NCBI RefSeq assembly: GCF_000497045.1
Contig: NW_015961981.1
Coordinates: 250,401 to 314,400 of the forward strand
Direction: 5' to 3'
DNA from: Kalmanozyma brasiliensis GHG001
Taxonomy: Eukaryota > Basidiomycota > Ustilaginomycetes > Ustilaginales
Length of the DNA stretch: 64,000 nt
Below, piece after piece: positions 60,290-64,000 of the stretch (position 1 is the stretch's first letter; every line of letters starts with the position of its first letter). The notes below the pieces were generated by a model. It worked only from the letters and a program-made list of their open reading frames with translations. It did not search any database and was not told where the DNA came from. The translations under genes were made by a program, and so were the position numbers.

Positions 60290-62668
60290 ATGTCGTCCGT
60301 CGTCGGTATCGACGTGGGTAACGCCTCGTCCAAGATCGGCGTCGCCCGTGCTCGTGGTGTCGATGTCATCGCCAACGAGGTCTCCAACCGCGCTACCCCT
60401 TCGCTCGTCTCTTTCGGTCAGAAGGCGAGAGCGCTCGGTGAGGCCGCTGCCACCGCTCAGACCTCCAACTTCAAGAACACCGTCGGCTCGCTCAAGCGTC
60501 TCGTAGGTCGCACATTCCAGGACCCCGAGGTGCAAAAGGTCGAGAAGAACTTCATCAACGCAGAGCTCGTCGATGCCAAGGGTGAAGTTGGCGTCAAGGT
60601 CCGTCTGGCAGGGGAGGAGCAGGTCTTCTCCGCTACCCAGCTCCTCGCCATGTACCTCGGCAAGCTGCGTGACACCACCTCCAAGGAGCTCGGTGGTGCT
60701 GGCGTCAGCGACGTCGTCCTCTCCACTCCTCTCTGGTTCACCGATGCGCAGCGACGAGCCTACCTCGATGCCGCAGAAATCGCCGGCCTCAACCCTCTCC
60801 GCCTCCTTAACGACACAACCGCCGCTGCTCTTGGTTACGGTATCACCAAGACCGACCTCCCTGAAGCCGATAACCCGCGCAACGTCGTCTTCTGCGACAT
60901 TGGCCACTCGTCCTACCAGGTCGCCGTCGTCTCGTTCAGCAAGGGTCAGCTCACCGTCCTCGGCACCGCCGCTGACCGCAACTTTGGTGGTCGTGACTTT
61001 GACCGTGCTCTCCTCCTGCATTTTGCCGAGGAGTTCAAGGGCAAGTACAAGATCGACGTTCTCTCCAGCCCCAAGGCCTCCTTCCGTCTCGCTGCTGGTT
61101 GCGAGCGCTTGAAGAAGGTTCTCTCTGCCAACGCCGTCGCCCCTCTCAACGTCGAGAACCTCATGGAGGACATTGACGCCAGCTCGCAGCTCAAGCGCGA
61201 GGAGTTCGAGTCGCTCATCTCCCCCCTCCTTGAGCGCATCACTGTGCCCCTCGAGGCTGCCCTCAAGCAGTCTGGCTTGACCAAGGACGAGATCCACTCG
61301 ATCGAGATGGTCGGTGGCTCTACCCGTGTTCCCGCCCTCAAGGAGCGCATCTCGGCCTTCTTCGGCAAGCCCCTCTCCTTCACCTCGAACCAGGACGAGG
61401 CCGTCGCCCGAGGATGCACCCTCGCCTGTGCCGTTCTCTCGCCCGTCTTCAAGGTCCGAGAGTTCAGCGTCCACGATGCCACCCCCTACTCGATCAAGGT
61501 CACCTGGGACAAGGCCGCCGACGTGCCTGATGAGGACACCGAGCTCGTGGTCTTCCAGCCCAACAACCCTATCCCTTCCACCAAGATCCTCACCTTCTAC
61601 CGCAAGGACAACTTTGACCTCGAGGCACACTACGCCTCGCCCGAACAAATCCCAGAGGGCATCAATCCCTGGATCGGCAAGTTCTCCATCAAGGGCGTCA
61701 CCCCCAACGCAGAGGGCGACCACTCGATCGTCAAGGTCAAGGCTCGTCTCAATCTGCACGGTGTCCTCAACTTCGAGGCCGCCTACACTGTCGAGGAGAT
61801 CGAGAAGGAGGAGGAGGTTCCTGTCACCGACCCCGCGGCTATGGAGACCGACGGCGACAAGGAGGCCGCTGCCCCCAAGACCGAGATCCGAAAGGTCAAG
61901 AAGCTGCAGCGCAAGGCCGACCTCAAGATTGTCTCTGGCTTCACCGGCGGCAAGGATGCCAGCCTGGTGGCCGGCATGAAGGAGACCGAGGGTCAGCTCT
62001 ACTCGAACGACAAGCTGGTCATCGACACCGAGGACCGCAAGAACGCGCTCGAGGAGATGATCTACGACCAGCGCTCCAAGCTCGACGACCGATACAAGCT
62101 CTTTGTCACTGCCGACGAGAAGGAGAAGTACCTCGCTGCGCTCAACGCGCAGGAGGACTGGCTCTACTCGGAGGAGGGCGAGGATGCCAAGAAGTCGGCG
62201 TACGTCGAGCGCATCGACTCGCTGCAGAAGATCGGCGGACCCATCCAGTTCCGCGAGAAGGAGTTCCAGGAGCGACCCAAGGCGGCCTCGGTGCTGCGCG
62301 AGGCCATCAACAAGTACATGGAGATGGCTCAGGGCGGCGACGAACAGTACAGCCACATTTCCGAAGATGACAAGCAAAAGGTCATCGAGAAGTGCGCCAC
62401 CGTCGCCAAGTGGCTCGATGACGGATTGTACAAGCAGTCCGAACAGCCCAAGAACGCCGACCCCAAGATCGTCTCGGCTGATATGATCAAGAAGAAGGAC
62501 GAGGTGATTTACTTCTGCCACCCCATCATGAGCAAGGTCAAGCCTCGCGTCGACACCACGCAGGCGCCTACTCCGGCCAAGGACGACAAGAAGCAGGAGC
62601 AGAAGCCTACCACCGCCGACGCTGACGCTGACAAGAACGACGGCCCGGGCGAGATGGATGTCGACTAA
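60290..62668 (+). CDS. SSE1: Hsp110/Sse1 co-chaperone
   Basis: A 792-residue protein from ATG 60290 (MSSVVGIDVGNASSKIGVAR). The N-terminal ATPase domain (1-~385) has VGIDVGNASSKIGVA, RLLNDTTAAALGYGI, VVFCDIGHSSYQVAVVSF and EMVGGSTRVPALKERI, the Hsp70-superfamily phosphate and adenosine motifs in the Hsp110 version. The beta domain and a long acidic loop (~505-535, EEIEKEEEVPV) follow, then the extended helical domain. The C-terminus ends GEMDVD, not the EEVD of Hsp70. Hsp110 is the nucleotide exchange factor of cytosolic Hsp70 and a disaggregase partner. An 826-codon minus-strand frame runs through the whole gene and is a codon-bias artefact. Confidence 0.97.
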   Translation: MSSVVGIDVGNASSKIGVARARGVDVIANEVSNRATPSLVSFGQKARALGEAAATAQTSNFKNTVGSLKRLVGRTFQDPEVQKVEKNFINAELVDAKGEVGVKVRLAGEEQVFSATQLLAMYLGKLRDTTSKELGGAGVSDVVLSTPLWFTDAQRRAYLDAAEIAGLNPLRLLNDTTAAALGYGITKTDLPEADNPRNVVFCDIGHSSYQVAVVSFSKGQLTVLGTAADRNFGGRDFDRALLLHFAEEFKGKYKIDVLSSPKASFRLAAGCERLKKVLSANAVAPLNVENLMEDIDASSQLKREEFESLISPLLERITVPLEAALKQSGLTKDEIHSIEMVGGSTRVPALKERISAFFGKPLSFTSNQDEAVARGCTLACAVLSPVFKVREFSVHDATPYSIKVTWDKAADVPDEDTELVVFQPNNPIPSTKILTFYRKDNFDLEAHYASPEQIPEGINPWIGKFSIKGVTPNAEGDHSIVKVKARLNLHGVLNFEAAYTVEEIEKEEEVPVTDPAAMETDGDKEAAAPKTEIRKVKKLQRKADLKIVSGFTGGKDASLVAGMKETEGQLYSNDKLVIDTEDRKNALEEMIYDQRSKLDDRYKLFVTADEKEKYLAALNAQEDWLYSEEGEDAKKSAYVERIDSLQKIGGPIQFREKEFQERPKAASVLREAINKYMEMAQGGDEQYSHISEDDKQKVIEKCATVAKWLDDGLYKQSEQPKNADPKIVSADMIKKKDEVIYFCHPIMSKVKPRVDTTQAPTPAKDDKKQEQKPTTADADADKNDGPGEMDVD

Positions 62669-62894
62669 GCGCGGTCCCCCGCGGCTGGTTTCGACCAAAA
62701 GTTGTAGATCTGTGTTCACCTTCGTCTGAATGTATCGATGTGTCTGTTCATGTTCGATAAGTTTTGTCTGTGTGATTGTTGTTGCTGTCTCTGAGTGCTG
62801 GTCTCACGGTGTGCGCTGATCTCAGGACGAACCTTCGTTTGCGACAAACGAAATGTGAATTGCCTGATGTCCCTCAACTGAGCATTGCCCTCAA

Positions 62895-64000
62895 TTACAA
62901 CTCGGGATACACTGCCTCGATCTCGCGATGCGCCCACTTCCTACCCTTATTAAACTCCCCAGCCGTCTGGGCGCCCTTGCCTCCCCCAACACTCTTGGCT
63001 ACGTACTTGTAGATCACCAACCCGTCGAGCCCCACCGGTCCTCTGGCGTGGGTCTTACCCGTACTAATGCCCACTTCGGTGCCCAGGCCGAAGCGGAACC
63101 CGTCGGCAAAGCGCGTCGAGACGTTGACAAACACATTGGCGGAGTTGATGCTCTTGACGAACCTCTCCGCTGCAGGGTTCGGCGTGTGGGTCGAGGTAAG
63201 GATGAGGTCGGTATGCCCGGAAGAGTGGGTGGTGATGTGTTTGATCGCCGCATCCAAAGAGGCGATGGAGGCGATGGCGAGGGTGAGATCGAGGAACTCC
63301 GTATGAAAGTCTTGCGGTTGGGCGCGTTTCACTTTCTCCTCGAATCTCGAAGTCAATTTCTGGGGCAGGGCTGAAAGGGAAGCCTCATCGAGACGAAGCT
63401 CGATGCCCGCCTCCAACAGCGTCTGCGCGAGGGGCGGCCAAAAATCGGCTTTGCCTAGCAACGATTCGTGCACCAACAGCGTCTCCAACGCATTGCAAGC
63501 AGCAGGATAGTCCGTCTTGCTATCCACCACCGTACCCTTGACCATTTCCAACTCGGCATCGCTATGCACGTAGCCGATGCACAGACCGTCCGCATGACCC
63601 ATTACGGGCATCCTCGCCTCCCTCTGGATCGCTTTCACCAGCTCGTTGCTGCCCCTCGGAATCACGAGGTCGATGAATTCCTCCAGATGCAGCAGGCTTT
63701 GGATGTCCTCCCTCGTCTCGACGGTCTGGATCAACCCTTTGGGCAGACCTGCCACTTCGAGCGCCTCTGCAATAATTCCCGATAGCACTGCTGCGGTGTG
63801 CTTCGACTCTTTGCCACCCTTTAGAATCGCCGCGTTCCCGCTCTTGATGGCGAGAGAGGCGATGTTAACTACCACCTCCGGCCGTGCCTCGAAGATGCAC
63901 AGCAGCACGCCGATGGGGCATGTGATACGGTACAGATCCACGGCGCCCTGAGTGGCCGTCTCGTCCGCCAACCGCTTCGCCCACTGCACATGATCCAACG
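62895..64000 (-). CDS. PRO2: Gamma-glutamyl phosphate reductase (partial)
   Basis: The gene is cut by the right edge; about 368 C-terminal residues are present and the N-terminus lies outside. The ALDH-fold motifs are those of ProA/Pro2: RITCPIGVLLCIFEARPEV, IASLAIKSGNAAILKGGKES, LVIPRGSNELVKAIQ, DYPAACNALETLLVH with the catalytic Cys, and the C-terminal FGLGTEVGISTGKTHARGPVGL. It reduces gamma-glutamyl phosphate to glutamate semialdehyde with NADPH, the second step of proline synthesis. It is convergent with Hsp110, 226 bp apart. The right-edge codon is split by the window boundary. Confidence 0.96.
   Translation of the reverse strand, partial: LDHVQWAKRLADETATQGAVDLYRITCPIGVLLCIFEARPEVVVNIASLAIKSGNAAILKGGKESKHTAAVLSGIIAEALEVAGLPKGLIQTVETREDIQSLLHLEEFIDLVIPRGSNELVKAIQREARMPVMGHADGLCIGYVHSDAELEMVKGTVVDSKTDYPAACNALETLLVHESLLGKADFWPPLAQTLLEAGIELRLDEASLSALPQKLTSRFEEKVKRAQPQDFHTEFLDLTLAIASIASLDAAIKHITTHSSGHTDLILTSTHTPNPAAERFVKSINSANVFVNVSTRFADGFRFGLGTEVGISTGKTHARGPVGLDGLVIYKYVAKSVGGGKGAQTAGEFNKGRKWAHREIEAVYPEL

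Noticed and set aside
60239..62719. An 826-codon minus-strand frame covering the whole Hsp110 gene
   Set aside because: It mirrors the Hsp110 frame; strong codon bias removes the antisense stop triplets. Its sequence is a monotonous Leu/Val/Glu/Asp-rich shadow with no domain.

Overview
The window is nuclear DNA of a fungus, most likely a smut-type basidiomycete (Ustilaginales). The base composition is GC-rich, most genes are long uninterrupted reading frames, and the few introns are short (about 70-105 nt) with GTAAGT-like donors and CTGAC/CTGAT-like branch sites. Many proteins have long low-complexity N-terminal extensions. I see no operons, rRNA, tRNA, CRISPR arrays or intact transposons. 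About 29 protein genes are supported: 28 complete or nearly complete, and one cut by the right edge. There is also one 5'-truncated gene relic.

Layout. 0.4-16 kb is dense: mitoribosomal mS35, a P-loop kinase with an RGG tail, two paralogous F-box proteins in tandem, a vacuolar M20 carboxypeptidase, a ZCCHC9-like zinc-knuckle protein, a Derlin, a truncated third copy of the F-box family, PRMT1, the SNARE Bos1, and complex I subunit PSST/NDUFS7. 16-22.9 kb is a roughly 7 kb stretch with no convincing gene, upstream of a CAMK/PASK-like kinase. 25.9-37.5 kb holds ARPC1, mS29, an orphan coiled-coil protein, a three-KH RNA-binding protein, SmD3 and a sorting nexin 3. 37.6-43 kb holds a divergent DNA-replication/checkpoint pair, ATRIP-like and FEN1. 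43-48 kb holds a PNGase A-like secretory protein and a COQ6-COQ7 fusion. 48-54 kb has a long regulatory leader, a Pcl-type cyclin and a Cak1/Csk1-like kinase. 54-64 kb holds DUG3, phosphopantothenoylcysteine decarboxylase, CRY-DASH, Hsp110 and the 3' part of PRO2.

The most interesting observations are as follows. (1) One 935-codon frame encodes both late ubiquinone hydroxylases (COQ6 then COQ7), and the linker looks like a buried mitochondrial presequence. (2) Seven TGACTC (Gcn4-type) sites lie within about 1.05 kb upstream of a Pcl cyclin; in budding yeast the Pcl5 cyclin is a Gcn4 target that feeds back on Gcn4. (3) A local three-member F-box family shares a C-terminal module, and one copy is reduced to that module without an ATG. 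(4) The catalytic Cys2 of DUG3 sits on a 16-nt coding exon. (5) A 7 kb gene desert lies in otherwise compact DNA. All identifications were made by eye from translated sequence; no database search was run.
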